This document shows positions 43,627 to 51,915 of a stretch of 64,000 bases of DNA, in pieces. Below the pieces are notes generated by a model that saw nothing but the letters and a program-made list of their open reading frames with translations, was not told the origin of the DNA and did no database searches. A program made the position numbers and the translations under genes. The stretch's first letter is position 1. Each line of letters begins with the position of its first letter. Source of the stretch: JAJFFW01 sp038534195 (GTDB taxonomy: Bacteria > Pseudomonadota > Alphaproteobacteria > Caulobacterales > Parvularculaceae); assembly GCA_038534195.1 (NCBI GenBank), contig JBCAXE010000005.1, forward strand, positions 60,391 to 124,390. The letters are read 5' to 3'.

Positions 43627-44068
43627 ATGCGAGCTTGTCTTTCGCACGCTCCCAAACATAGCCTTTGCACAGACCCGGTCCAATACAGCCGGTTATCTTC
43701 AACCGGTCCGAATCGAGGATTTTCACTTTCGAGCTGTAAGTCTTGCCCGTTCGTGGATCGTAAAGCGTCCCATTGCTCCACTTCGTCATGCCCACCATCT
43801 TCAGGCCGTGCAAAATTCGCACGCCTAGTAACGGCCGGCTCTGAAGTGTAGGATCAGGATTATTCCGGTCCGTTTGCGCGACCTCCTCGTAGGCGTGCGC
43901 GACGAGATCGGCGCACAAAAGCGCGCCGCAATTTCCAATGGCGATTATCGCATCGCGATCAGGCGTCACCCACTGACCATAGATATCAAGCGCGTCGGCG
44001 GCTTTGGCGCCGCTCGGCGCGACGACACTCAACATCGCGGCGCATGCCCAAATGAAACGCAACAGCAT
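43568..44068 (-). CDS. Exported DUF2147 family protein
   Basis: 166 residues with a signal peptide (hydrophobic 4-17, cleavage near AKAADA). The DUF2147 domain shows DIYGQWVTPDRDAII at the start, GVRILHGLKMVG, and the core NGTLYDPRTGKTYSSKVKI, with LKITGCIGPGLCKGYVW at the end. A lipocalin-like beta-barrel is expected. Function unknown. The gene overlaps the 3' end of the HlyD gene by 59 bases, tail to tail. Confidence 0.85.
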   Translation of the reverse strand: MLLRFIWACAAMLSVVAPSGAKAADALDIYGQWVTPDRDAIIAIGNCGALLCADLVAHAYEEVAQTDRNNPDPTLQSRPLLGVRILHGLKMVGMTKWSNGTLYDPRTGKTYSSKVKILDSDRLKITGCIGPGLCKGYVWERAKDKLASIPREAISQMSPLAVSRNN

Positions 44069-44241
44069 TCAGGTCTCCCTCACTACACATGCGTTTGATA
44101 GCGTGAGCAATTCGCCCGCTGAAATCGCATATGCGTGAGCGGCGACATTGTGATCGTGCGTGATCGCTAAACGGGCGCCGACCCTCCCAAACTGAGCGCG
44201 TGAGCAAGCGCCGCCATTCTCAAAATGGGGCGGAAATTTTT

Positions 44242-44299
44242 TGTAAAAGATATTTGACATTATCACCTTCAATTCCTATGTAAAACATGTTGGACATTT
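44242..44299 (+). promoter_or_regulatory. Promoter with two repeated half-palindromic operators for the membrane protein/XRE pair
   Basis: TGTAAAAGATATTTGACATTA (44242-44262) and TGTAAAACATGTTGGACATTT (44279-44299) are direct repeats 37 bases apart. Each is itself near-palindromic (TGTAAAA-N4-TTkGACA). TTGACA (44254-44259) and TATGTA (44277-44282), 17 bases apart, form a promoter: the -35 is inside copy 1 and the -10 overlaps copy 2. The likely binder is the XRE protein encoded at 44787. The stretch is noticeably AT-rich. Confidence 0.65.
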
Positions 44300-44318
44300 A
44301 CCTGGAAAGGACCGCTTT

Positions 44319-44786
44319 ATGACGCAAGCTGAAAAATATGCGTGGGGCTCGCTTGTGACCACTGGTTTCATCTTTTGGTTTTTTCAAAACGCTATGCTTG
44401 ACGGGTGGCAGGTTCGTCAGATGCCAGCGCCCGCGCTTCTGAGAATATTCGTGATTACGATTATCATGTTTGTTGTAGCCGAAGCGGTAATCGCAGGCTC
44501 AATTGCCCTAATGGGCGGGTCGGATGATATTGAAAAAGACGAGCGCGATCTCCTGATCGAGATGAAAGCGGAGCAAAACGCCAGTTGGTTCATGGGTACT
44601 GCACTGTTGATTTTGATCGGCCATATGCTCATCGGTGGCGTAATCAGGGGCCACGAATTCCTGCAATTTGATCTTACCCAACCCTCTAGTTTTTTCTTTG
44701 TACTGTATAGCGTGGTTATCGTTGCAACAATTGTACAAAGAGTGTCGACGCTCGCACTTTATGGCATGGCGAGCGCGCGCGCTTAG
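44319..44786 (+). CDS. Four-helix inner-membrane protein paired with an XRE regulator
   Basis: 155 residues with membrane helices at about 10-28, 42-66, 92-110 and 126-145. Between helices 2 and 3 is a charged cytoplasmic loop, DDIEKDERDLLIEMKAEQNAS, seen in small membrane proteins that are always followed by a small XRE regulator. GGAAAGGACC precedes the ATG. The XRE gene starts directly after its stop. Function unknown; a sensor or self-limiting module is an inference from the pairing. Confidence 0.75.
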   Translation: MTQAEKYAWGSLVTTGFIFWFFQNAMLDGWQVRQMPAPALLRIFVITIIMFVVAEAVIAGSIALMGGSDDIEKDERDLLIEMKAEQNASWFMGTALLILIGHMLIGGVIRGHEFLQFDLTQPSSFFFVLYSVVIVATIVQRVSTLALYGMASARA

Positions 44787-45014
44787 ATGAGGAGAAAGCC
44801 GCCCAAGGGGCGCGTCGAAAATCAAATCCGCGAGCGGCGCAAGGAGGCGGGGCTCACGCAGCAAGCGCTCGCCGACCAGGTGGGCGCCACGCGCCAGACA
44901 ATTGTCGCGATCGAGCAGGGGAAGTACGCGCCGTCGTTAGAGCTGGCGTTTCGAATCGCCCGCGCTTTTGAGGCTGATTTTGAGGCGGTGTTTCAGTTCG
45001 ACCCGAAGGGGTGA
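44787..45014 (+). CDS. Small XRE-family (Cro/C1-type) transcriptional regulator
   Basis: 75 residues, a single helix-turn-helix domain (RVENQIRERRKEAGLTQQAL, ADQVGATRQTIVAIEQGKYA) followed by the short tail FEADFEAVFQFD. It belongs to the ~70-residue YozG-like class that accompanies membrane-protein partners. ATG immediately follows the partner's stop codon. It probably represses its own operon through the repeated sites at 44242-44299. Confidence 0.9.
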   Translation: MRRKPPKGRVENQIRERRKEAGLTQQALADQVGATRQTIVAIEQGKYAPSLELAFRIARAFEADFEAVFQFDPKG

Positions 45015-45149
45015 AATCCTGAAAAAGTCCTGCATTCTTGCCGGTTTGAGACCGAATTAGCGCTGGACCGAGAGCCAGTTGCGGTAAGCGGTCTGGGGCG
45101 TCGCCGCCAAAATCGGTATAGTGCCTCAAAACGGCAGGAGTAACGCCAC

Positions 45150-45833
45150 ATGATTCAGGTTCCACGTATTGCAGCGGTTGGCCTCGCGTCCCTTCTTCTC
45201 GCAAGCGCAGCATTCGCGGGTGACGGCGCTCATAAGCATAAGGGCGATCACGGTCCGAAAATCTCGAAAACGTACGATCTGAAAAATTTTGAAAAGATTT
45301 ACGCCGCGGGGGTCTACGAGATTGAGGTGACCGTCGGCGAACCTTTCGCCGTGGAGCTCACCGGGTATGAAAGCGACATGGCGCGTACGAATTTGAAGGT
45401 CAAAAACGGCTACCTGAAACTCGACCACACGGATCGCGGCCTTTGGGGCCGCAAGAGCAATCATCATAGCGTTGCCGCAAAAATCTCAATGCCGGACATA
45501 AAGAGCATTGACGTTTCCGGTGTAGTTGACGGATGGATCAAAGGAATTGACGCCGAGCGCTTTGATGTGACGGTTTCCGGCGTTGGAGATCTCGATCTCG
45601 AAGGCGCCTGTGAGGTTCTGAAAGCGCGCATCTCGGGCGTCGGCGATGTGACAGCGCGCCGGCTGGAATGCCGGCAAGTGGATGTTGCGGTGTCCGGCGT
45701 GGGCGACGCCAGTGTTTACGCCAGTGAAGAGATTGACGCCACGGTGTCCGGCATGGGCGATATTGACGTCTTCGGGTCGCCCGAAAAAGTGCGCGAGACA
45801 AGCGGCATGTTCTCAGAGGTGACGCTGCGCTGA
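45150..45833 (+). CDS. Exported GIN-domain (DUF2807) protein
   Basis: 227 residues with a signal peptide (core 8-24, cleavage near AFAGDG) and a His/Lys-rich mature start (GAHKHKGDHG). The adhesin-like GIN domain forms a right-handed beta-helix. Its turns are visible as SGVVDG, SGVGDL, SGVGDV, SGVGDA and SGMGDI, at ~18-residue spacing. Periplasmic or surface protein of unknown role. GGCAGGAG lies 8 bases before the ATG. Confidence 0.87.
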   Translation: MIQVPRIAAVGLASLLLASAAFAGDGAHKHKGDHGPKISKTYDLKNFEKIYAAGVYEIEVTVGEPFAVELTGYESDMARTNLKVKNGYLKLDHTDRGLWGRKSNHHSVAAKISMPDIKSIDVSGVVDGWIKGIDAERFDVTVSGVGDLDLEGACEVLKARISGVGDVTARRLECRQVDVAVSGVGDASVYASEEIDATVSGMGDIDVFGSPEKVRETSGMFSEVTLR

Positions 45834-45861
45834 CCGCCAGTGAGTGTCCGCGGGCGCTACG

Positions 45862-46677
45862 TTATTTTTGTTCGTTCAAAGACCAATCATAATCATATTT
45901 ACGAATCCGGCTAACGCCTTCAAGCGCGTTCAACAATTCGGGCTCCGCATATTCGCGCCAATGTGCAATTTTGCTGGCGTCATTGCCGCCAAAATCCTTG
46001 CCATACCAATTATAGATCGAAGACGCCGTGATCCGGCCGTTGCGCACGGAAACGCCTCGCGGGTGATTGATATAGCCGCGCGCCGCCTCAGTCAGACGCG
46101 TGTCGAGATCTTCGCCGGTCCATGGCGTTTGCGAAAGGTTAGGGCAACCGATTGACGCACAATTGACCACGTAGTGAACGCGCGGCTCATCCCAGAATTC
46201 GCGAAGGATGTCGTGCTCGATATTATTGAGAGACAGCTCTTGCCCGTTGACCGTCGCCAGTTTCCGGCCCCACGGGCCGAGCGAGACGAGCCCCGATTTA
46301 ATATCGCGAATGCTCTTAACGGGATAGTTATCGAGAATTACTTTGACGGTGACGGCATTATAAAGATTGCCCCAATAGGCGAACGCTTCGTCTTTGTTCA
46401 GTTTAGTCGGATCGATCGCTTCCTGACTCTCAATATAGCCATTGAGTTGAGCAACCGCTTGTGGATCGGCTTTGGCCGCGGCGTACTTCACCAGAACGAT
46501 GCCGGTGTCGTCCGTCGCCGTGTAAGCGGAAAGGAAGGCCGCATAGGCGCTGTTATCAATGCGCGTTTCGCTGTCTTGTGAGAAACGGTCAAAAATCTTG
46601 AATTCGTCCTTCGCCTCGGCGTTCGCCGTGAGAACGAGAGCGAGTAGCGCTGCTGCGAAAATCCGTAAACCCTGCAT
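45862..46677 (-). CDS. Exported DUF547 family protein
   Basis: 271 residues, signal peptide 1-22 (core 5-18, ANAEAK). The DUF547 domain has EAFAYWGNLYNAVTVKVIL, a conserved histidine region NNIEHDILRE, and VHYVVNCASIGCPNLS with a conserved cysteine. The fold is papain-like by family description and peptidase activity has been suggested but is not established. Single gene, convergent with the GIN-domain gene, divergent from nuoH. Confidence 0.85.
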   Translation of the reverse strand: MQGLRIFAAALLALVLTANAEAKDEFKIFDRFSQDSETRIDNSAYAAFLSAYTATDDTGIVLVKYAAAKADPQAVAQLNGYIESQEAIDPTKLNKDEAFAYWGNLYNAVTVKVILDNYPVKSIRDIKSGLVSLGPWGRKLATVNGQELSLNNIEHDILREFWDEPRVHYVVNCASIGCPNLSQTPWTGEDLDTRLTEAARGYINHPRGVSVRNGRITASSIYNWYGKDFGGNDASKIAHWREYAEPELLNALEGVSRIRKYDYDWSLNEQK

Positions 46678-46777
46678 GCCGGAGTCCTTTCGTGAAAACG
46701 GTCAGAGCGATCGGTCCGGTCTAACGGCAATCGGTGCAGAAGTCGCCGGGGAAGCGCTCTCAGATCCAACACGTTTG

Positions 46778-46804
46778 CGTCACGATTTGGTGACGACTTT
46801 TTTA
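46778..46804 (+). terminator. Terminator-like hairpin in the DUF547/nuoH region
   Basis: CGTCAC (46778-46783), loop GATTTG, GTGACG (46790-46795), then AC and seven T. It has terminator form on the plus strand although no gene on that strand ends here, so it may belong to a small transcript or be an operator for the DUF547 gene. Confidence 0.4.
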
Positions 46805-46882
46805 CGCCAGGTGCGAAATTAACGACGTTTGCGGCATTCCGAGAGGCAGTGTTTATGCGGCTTTCAGTGAGATACTGGACAA

Positions 46883-46926
46883 TTTGTGGGAAACTTATGC
46901 ACCCCCCAATTCGGGGCCCGTATACT
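46883..46926 (+). promoter_or_regulatory. Third TTTGTGGGAAACTTATGC element and possible nuoH promoter
   Basis: The 18-base element matches the two copies before the holin gene at 19898-19938. As there, CCCGTAT follows after ~23 bases, giving TATACT (46921-46926) as a possible -10. A transcript from here would have a ~145-base leader before nuoH. Confidence 0.45.
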
Positions 46927-47077
46927 ACGGCCTGATGTTGAAACCGGGGCCGTCGCAGGGCGGCGCCGATCGCAAGGAAGGATGAGTGCAGATCTATAGT
47001 CAGAAACAGTCGCCGCGACCGAATTTCCTACCGAAAACGGGTGACTGGACCGTCGATCCGCTTTAAGAGGCGCCCAT

Positions 47078-48160
47078 ATGGAAGCTTTCTGGACATACAT
47101 CTCGTCGCGCCCCACCGATGCGGGCTGGATCAACTGGCTCGTGCCGGTTCTCGTGCAGTCGCTCGCCATCGTTTTGACGCTGCTCGTGGCGCAGGCGTTC
47201 TTGATGTATTTCGACCGGAAAGTGTGGGCGGCGGTCCAGATGCGCAAGGGGCCGAACGTGGTCGGTCCGTTCGGATTGCTCCAGTCTTTCGCGGACCTTT
47301 TCAAGTTTGTTTTCAAGGAAATGATCATCCCCGCAGGGGTGAACAAAACCGTCTTTATTCTGGCGCCGATGATCACCTTTGTTCTGGCGCTAATTGGCTG
47401 GGCGGTTATACCAGTGGGACCGGGCCTCGTGGTTTCCGACATTAATGTCGGCGTTCTCTATCTTTTCGCGGTCTCGTCGCTCGGCGTTTACGGCGTGATC
47501 ATGGGCGGCTGGGCCTCCAATTCCAAATACGCGTTCCTCGGGTCGTTGCGTTCGGCTGCGCAGATGGTCTCCTACGAGGTCGCCATCGGCTTGACGATCC
47601 TGTGCGTCGTACTGGTGGTCGGCTCTGTGAACCTGACCGATATCGTGAACAGTCAAACGCGCGCCGGCGGCGGTTTCTGGAACTGGAATTTCGTAACGCT
47701 ATTCCCGATGTTCGTCGTCTTCTTTATCGCCGCGCTCGCGGAAACCAATCGCCCGCCATTTGATCTGCCGGAAGCGGAATCCGAACTCGTCGCCGGGTAT
47801 CAGGTTGAGTATTCCTCGACGCTGTTTCTGATGTTCATGATCGGCGAGCTCGCGAACATCGTCCTCATGTGCGCGATGCTGACGCTCTTGTTCTTCGGCG
47901 GCTGGCACTCGCCGCTACCCCACGACTGGGCGCCGTTCCTGAATTCAGTGCCGGTTTTCTGGTTTTGCATGAAGATCATTTTCTTCTTCTTTTTGTTCGC
48001 GATGGTGAAGGCCATCGTGCCCCGATACCGCTACGATCAATTGATGCGCATCGGGTGGAAGATCTTCCTGCCGCTTTGCCTGGTTTACGTAACGCTGCTC
48101 GCGGGCGTTCAAATCGCCATTCCGTCTTTCGCTGATTATTATCAAAGCTGGAGGTCTTAG
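47078..48160 (+). CDS. nuoH: NADH-quinone oxidoreductase subunit H
   Basis: 360 residues, eight to nine helices. It is the heel of the complex I membrane arm, forming the quinone channel with NuoB and NuoD. Landmarks are YFDRKVWAAVQMRKGPN, GWAIPVGPG-like loop and the acidic signature ETNRPPFDLPEAESELVAGY. ATG after AAGAGGCG. It is the first gene of the nuoHIJKLMN run, with no nuoG upstream. nuoI follows one base after the stop. Confidence 0.97.
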   Translation: MEAFWTYISSRPTDAGWINWLVPVLVQSLAIVLTLLVAQAFLMYFDRKVWAAVQMRKGPNVVGPFGLLQSFADLFKFVFKEMIIPAGVNKTVFILAPMITFVLALIGWAVIPVGPGLVVSDINVGVLYLFAVSSLGVYGVIMGGWASNSKYAFLGSLRSAAQMVSYEVAIGLTILCVVLVVGSVNLTDIVNSQTRAGGGFWNWNFVTLFPMFVVFFIAALAETNRPPFDLPEAESELVAGYQVEYSSTLFLMFMIGELANIVLMCAMLTLLFFGGWHSPLPHDWAPFLNSVPVFWFCMKIIFFFFLFAMVKAIVPRYRYDQLMRIGWKIFLPLCLVYVTLLAGVQIAIPSFADYYQSWRS

Positions 48161-48161
48161 A

Positions 48162-48650
48162 ATGTCGCGGATCGCTCAAGCGATTAAGGGCTTTGCGCTC
48201 GCCGATTTTGTCGGGGCGTTCATGCTGGCGATGCGCTATTATTTTCGCCCAAAACCGACCGTGAATTACCCGTTTGAAAAAGGCCCGCTGTCGCCGCGTT
48301 TCCGCGGAGAGCATGCGTTGCGCCGCTATCCGAACGGGGAAGAACGGTGCATCGCCTGCAAATTGTGCGAGGCGGTTTGTCCGGCGCAGGCGATCACCAT
48401 TGAAGCCGAGCCGCGCGATGATGGCTCCCGGCGCACGACACGATACGATATCGATATGACAAAGTGCATCTATTGCGGCTTTTGTCAGGAGGCCTGCCCT
48501 GTGGACGCGATCGTGGAGGGCCCGAATTTCGAATTCGCGACCGAGACGCGTGAGGAGCTGTTTTACGACAAGGATCGCCTGCTTGCGAACGGCGACCGCT
48601 GGGAAAGAGAGATCGCAAAAAATCTGGAACTTGATGCGCCATATCGATAG
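48162..48650 (+). CDS. nuoI: NADH-quinone oxidoreductase subunit I
   Basis: 162 residues. It carries two [4Fe-4S] clusters (N6a, N6b) that link the peripheral arm to the quinone site. Both ferredoxin motifs are intact: CIACKLCEAVCP and CIYCGFCQEACP. The N-terminal amphipathic stretch ADFVGAFMLAMRYYFRPK and the end WEREIAKNLELDAPYR are typical of alphaproteobacterial NuoI. Confidence 0.97.
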   Translation: MSRIAQAIKGFALADFVGAFMLAMRYYFRPKPTVNYPFEKGPLSPRFRGEHALRRYPNGEERCIACKLCEAVCPAQAITIEAEPRDDGSRRTTRYDIDMTKCIYCGFCQEACPVDAIVEGPNFEFATETREELFYDKDRLLANGDRWEREIAKNLELDAPYR

Positions 48651-48762
48651 AAGGGCGTAATTTTCTCGCGCTGCCGGGCGAGTCTTCCGGCGGCGCGTCA
48701 GCCAACATGAAGAGTAACGAGCATGGCTTCGCGACGCGTGAGCCCTGCGCTGGAACACGAAG

Positions 48763-49395
48763 ATGATCACGACGGTCGCATTCTACATTTTCGCCATCGC
48801 CGCTGTCGCCGCGGCGATGATGGTCGTGGGGTCGAAAAATCCGGTTCACTCCGTTCTGTTCCTGATAACGACCTTTATCTCCGTAGCCGGGCTGTTCGTT
48901 CTGATGGGCGCGGAATATCTCGCCATGTTGCTGGTCGTCGTCTATGTGGGCGCTGTTGCGGTTCTTTTCCTGTTCGTGGTGATGATGCTCGATGTCGACT
49001 TTGTCGAGTTGAAGCAAGGCTTTCTTCAATATCTGCCGATCGGCGGCGCGCTTGCGGCGCTGGTGGTCGTGGAATTGATCATGATCGTATCGATCTGGGC
49101 GTTTCCTGATGAGGCCATCGAGCAGCGCGCCCAACCGACGCCGACGACAGCGGAAATCGCTGCGGATCCGATGGTTGCGACCAATATCGAACAATTCGGC
49201 CTCGTTCTTTACACAGATTACATCCACTATTTTCAGATCGCCGGGATGGTGCTGCTGGTCGCGATGATCGGCGCAATCGTGCTGACGTTCCGGACGCGTG
49301 AAGGCATCAAAAAACAAGACCCTGTGGCGCAGGCCGGACGCAAGCGCGAAGAGGGCGTTGAGGTTGTCAAAGTGCCCACGGGCCAGGGCATTTAA
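48763..49395 (+). CDS. nuoJ: NADH-quinone oxidoreductase subunit J
   Basis: 210 residues with five membrane helices (four in the first 100 residues). The conserved third-helix segment LLVVVYVGAVAVLFLFVVMML contains the pi-bulge region of complex I. A hydrophilic loop (about 115-145) precedes the last helix. The tail is charged. 112 bases separate it from nuoI; that gap contains no recognisable gene. Confidence 0.96.
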   Translation: MITTVAFYIFAIAAVAAAMMVVGSKNPVHSVLFLITTFISVAGLFVLMGAEYLAMLLVVVYVGAVAVLFLFVVMMLDVDFVELKQGFLQYLPIGGALAALVVVELIMIVSIWAFPDEAIEQRAQPTPTTAEIAADPMVATNIEQFGLVLYTDYIHYFQIAGMVLLVAMIGAIVLTFRTREGIKKQDPVAQAGRKREEGVEVVKVPTGQGI

Positions 49396-49413
49396 GGGTA
49401 GGGCGAAAAAGAA

Positions 49414-49725
49414 ATGGGCGAGATCGGACTTGGAAACTATTTGACCGTCGCGGCGATATTATTCTCTATCGGCATGGCGGGTATTTTCCTTAACCGCAAA
49501 AACGTCATCATTATTCTCATGTCGATCGAGCTGATGCTTCTCGCGGTGAACATCAACCTGGTCGCCTTCGCCCAGTTTCTGAACGATCTCGTGGGTCAGG
49601 TTTTTGCGTTTATGGTCCTGACCGTCGCCGCCGCCGAGGCCGCCGTGGGACTCGCCATTCTCGTCGCCTATTTTCGAAATCGCGGCGATATCGCCGTCGA
49701 AGACGCCAATCTGATGAAGAACTAA
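49414..49725 (+). CDS. nuoK: NADH-quinone oxidoreductase subunit K
   Basis: 103 residues, three helices. The two conserved buried glutamates are visible in IIILMSIELMLLAVNIN and TVAAAEAAVGLAILV, part of the proton path. 19 bases after nuoJ and 6 before nuoL. Confidence 0.97.
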   Translation: MGEIGLGNYLTVAAILFSIGMAGIFLNRKNVIIILMSIELMLLAVNINLVAFAQFLNDLVGQVFAFMVLTVAAAEAAVGLAILVAYFRNRGDIAVEDANLMKN

Positions 49726-49731
49726 CGCCTT

Positions 49732-51915
49732 ATGCAACTTGAAGCCTTCGTCGTCTTACTGCCCCTGTTCGGCGCGTTGTTGTCGATGCCGCTCGGCCGC
49801 CTTGCGGGCGTACGCGCGTCCGAGATTGCGACCACATCATTGTTGGGGCTGGCCGCGCTTTATTCCTGGGTTCTGTTCTTCGACGTGGCGCTAGGCGGCA
49901 ATGCGCGAACGATCACGTTGTTCACCTGGATCGCGTCGGGCGAGTTCGAAGCGAACTGGGCCGTGCGCCTCGATACGCTTTCGGCTGTGATGCTCGTCGT
50001 TATCAACAGCGTGTCGGCGCTCGTGCACCTTTATTCCATCGGCTACATGAAGGATTACGGCGAGCAGTCACGCTTCTTCGCTTACCTGTCGCTCTTTACC
50101 TTCGCCATGCTCATGCTGGTGACGTCCGACAATTTCGTACAGCTCTTTTTCGGCTGGGAGGGCGTTGGCCTGGCGTCCTATTTGTTGATCGGTTTCTGGT
50201 TCAAGAAAAAGTCGGCGAACGATGCGGCGATAAAGGCTTTCGTCGTAAACCGCGTGGGCGACTTCGGTTTCGCGCTCGGCATTTTCGCGATTTTCTATGT
50301 GTTCCGCTCTGTCGAGTTCGACACAATTTTCTCCGTCATCGCGGCGAATGGCGAGGCGATCCCTTTCGGGCGCACCGCCGGCGCGCCGATCCAGGAGCTA
50401 ACCATCAATGCCTTCGGCAAGGATTGGCATGCGCTGACGATCATCGGCGTTCTGCTTTTCATCGGCGCCATGGGGAAATCTGCGCAATTTCTTCTGCACA
50501 CATGGTTGCCCGACGCCATGGAAGGGCCGACGCCCGTATCGGCGTTGATCCACGCCGCCACGATGGTGACGGCCGGCGTCTTCCTCGTTTGTCGCTGCTC
50601 TTTCATCTACGAATATGCGCCGAACGCCGCCGCGATGGTGACTCTTATTGGCGCGACGACAGCGTTCTTCGCTGCGACAGTGGGACTGCTCCAGGACGAT
50701 ATCAAACGCGTCGTCGCATATTCCACCTGTTCACAACTTGGCTACATGTTCTTCGCCGCCGGCGTCGGCGCTTATGGCGCGGCGATGTTCCATTTGTTCA
50801 CGCACGCCTTCTTTAAAGCGCTTCTCTTCCTCGGCTCTGGCGCGGTGATCATCGGTATGCACCATGAGCAGGACATGAAGAAGATGGGCGGCCTTCGATC
50901 CATTATGCCGTTCACGCATATGCTGATGTTGACTGGCACGATTGCGATCACCGGCGTCGGGATTCCGTTTTCGCTGCAGCTTTTCGGATTGCCGATCGGA
51001 ACAGCCGGTTTCGCCTCAAAAGATATGATCATCGAGAGCGCGTTCGCTGCGGGTGAGACGGGCGCCGCATTCGCCAATTATGCGTTCGTGATGGGCGTCG
51101 TTGCGGCGGTGCTCACGTCGTTTTATTCTTGGCGGCTTATCTATCTCACCTTCTGGGGCAAATCGCGCGCGCCGGAAGATGTGCGCAAGCACCCCCATGC
51201 GGTGCCCGACACGATGATGATCCCGCTTGTGCCTCTGGCGGTTGGGGCGTTGGTCGCGGGCATGGTCTTTTACGGCAATTTTGTCGGAACAGGCGCTGAC
51301 AAATTCTGGAACGGCGCCCTTTATTCCGCCTCATCCGGTCACGGAGGCGACCATGGAGAGGCTAAAGCGCACGCCGACGGCGCCCATGGTGATGATGCGG
51401 CGCACGCAGCGGACGATCATGGCGCTGAAGATCATGGACCGAGCAAGCAGGCAGCTTCTTCGCATGGGGATGAAGCACATGGCGCTGAAGACGCCCATGG
51501 CGGCGGTCACCACGATTACCCCGCTTGGGTCATCCTCGCGCCCTTCCTCGCCATGCTCGCCGGTTTCATCGCCGCATCGCTTCATTATTTACGCGGCGAT
51601 CCGTTGCGGCCGGGACTTTTGAAGGAAGGCGGGATGATATACGCGTTCCTTAAAAACAAATGGTATTTCGACGAAATCTACGACTTCCTATTGGTGAAAC
51701 CGGCTCTCGCGCTCGGCCGTTTCCTCTGGCTTGACGGCGACGGCAAGACCATCGACGGGGTGGGCCCCGACGGAATCGCGTCGGCGGTGGCGCTCGGCGC
51801 CAAACGCATCGTTAGAATGCAAACGGGCCTGATCTATCACTACGCATTTGTGATGCTGATCGGCATTGCTCTTTTCATTACATACATTCTCGTTCGCGCA
51901 GGGGGCGGCCAATGA
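49732..51915 (+). CDS. nuoL: NADH-quinone oxidoreductase subunit L with a His-rich loop
   Basis: 727 residues, longer than the usual ~610-690. It is the distal antiporter-like proton-pumping subunit: FFGWEGVGLASYLLIGFW, KSAQFLLHTWLPDAMEGPTPVSALIHAATMV-type core (seen as WLPDAMEGPTPVSALIHA), and the late lateral helix region. Between helices at about residues 520 and 605 lies an unusual hydrophilic stretch (537-594) with 12 histidines and many Asp, Glu, Ala and Gly. nuoM's ATG overlaps its stop by four bases. Confidence 0.97.
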   Translation: MQLEAFVVLLPLFGALLSMPLGRLAGVRASEIATTSLLGLAALYSWVLFFDVALGGNARTITLFTWIASGEFEANWAVRLDTLSAVMLVVINSVSALVHLYSIGYMKDYGEQSRFFAYLSLFTFAMLMLVTSDNFVQLFFGWEGVGLASYLLIGFWFKKKSANDAAIKAFVVNRVGDFGFALGIFAIFYVFRSVEFDTIFSVIAANGEAIPFGRTAGAPIQELTINAFGKDWHALTIIGVLLFIGAMGKSAQFLLHTWLPDAMEGPTPVSALIHAATMVTAGVFLVCRCSFIYEYAPNAAAMVTLIGATTAFFAATVGLLQDDIKRVVAYSTCSQLGYMFFAAGVGAYGAAMFHLFTHAFFKALLFLGSGAVIIGMHHEQDMKKMGGLRSIMPFTHMLMLTGTIAITGVGIPFSLQLFGLPIGTAGFASKDMIIESAFAAGETGAAFANYAFVMGVVAAVLTSFYSWRLIYLTFWGKSRAPEDVRKHPHAVPDTMMIPLVPLAVGALVAGMVFYGNFVGTGADKFWNGALYSASSGHGGDHGEAKAHADGAHGDDAAHAADDHGAEDHGPSKQAASSHGDEAHGAEDAHGGGHHDYPAWVILAPFLAMLAGFIAASLHYLRGDPLRPGLLKEGGMIYAFLKNKWYFDEIYDFLLVKPALALGRFLWLDGDGKTIDGVGPDGIASAVALGAKRIVRMQTGLIYHYAFVMLIGIALFITYILVRAGGGQ

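Larger units (their letters stand above)
46678..47077. other. 400-base region between the DUF547 gene and nuoH
   Basis: It holds an inverted repeat, CGTCAC-GATTTG-GTGACG (46778-46795), followed by a run of seven T. It also holds a TTTGTGGGAAACTTATGC element (46883-46900) and a C-rich/G-rich stem (CCCCC AATTC GGGG, 46903-46916), with CCCGTATACT (46917-46926) offering TATACT as a -10. An AAGGAAGG ribosome site stands directly before a six-codon open frame ATG-AGT-GCA-GAT-CTA-TAG (46982-46999). A 26-codon GTG frame (46986-47066) also runs up to nuoH. nuoG is not here. Confidence 0.6.

Noticed and set aside
46986..47066. 26-codon GTG frame before nuoH as a remnant of nuoG
   Set aside because: Its product ends NFLPKTGDWTVDPL, which does not resemble NuoG C-termini as I know them; kept only as an unexplained leader frame.
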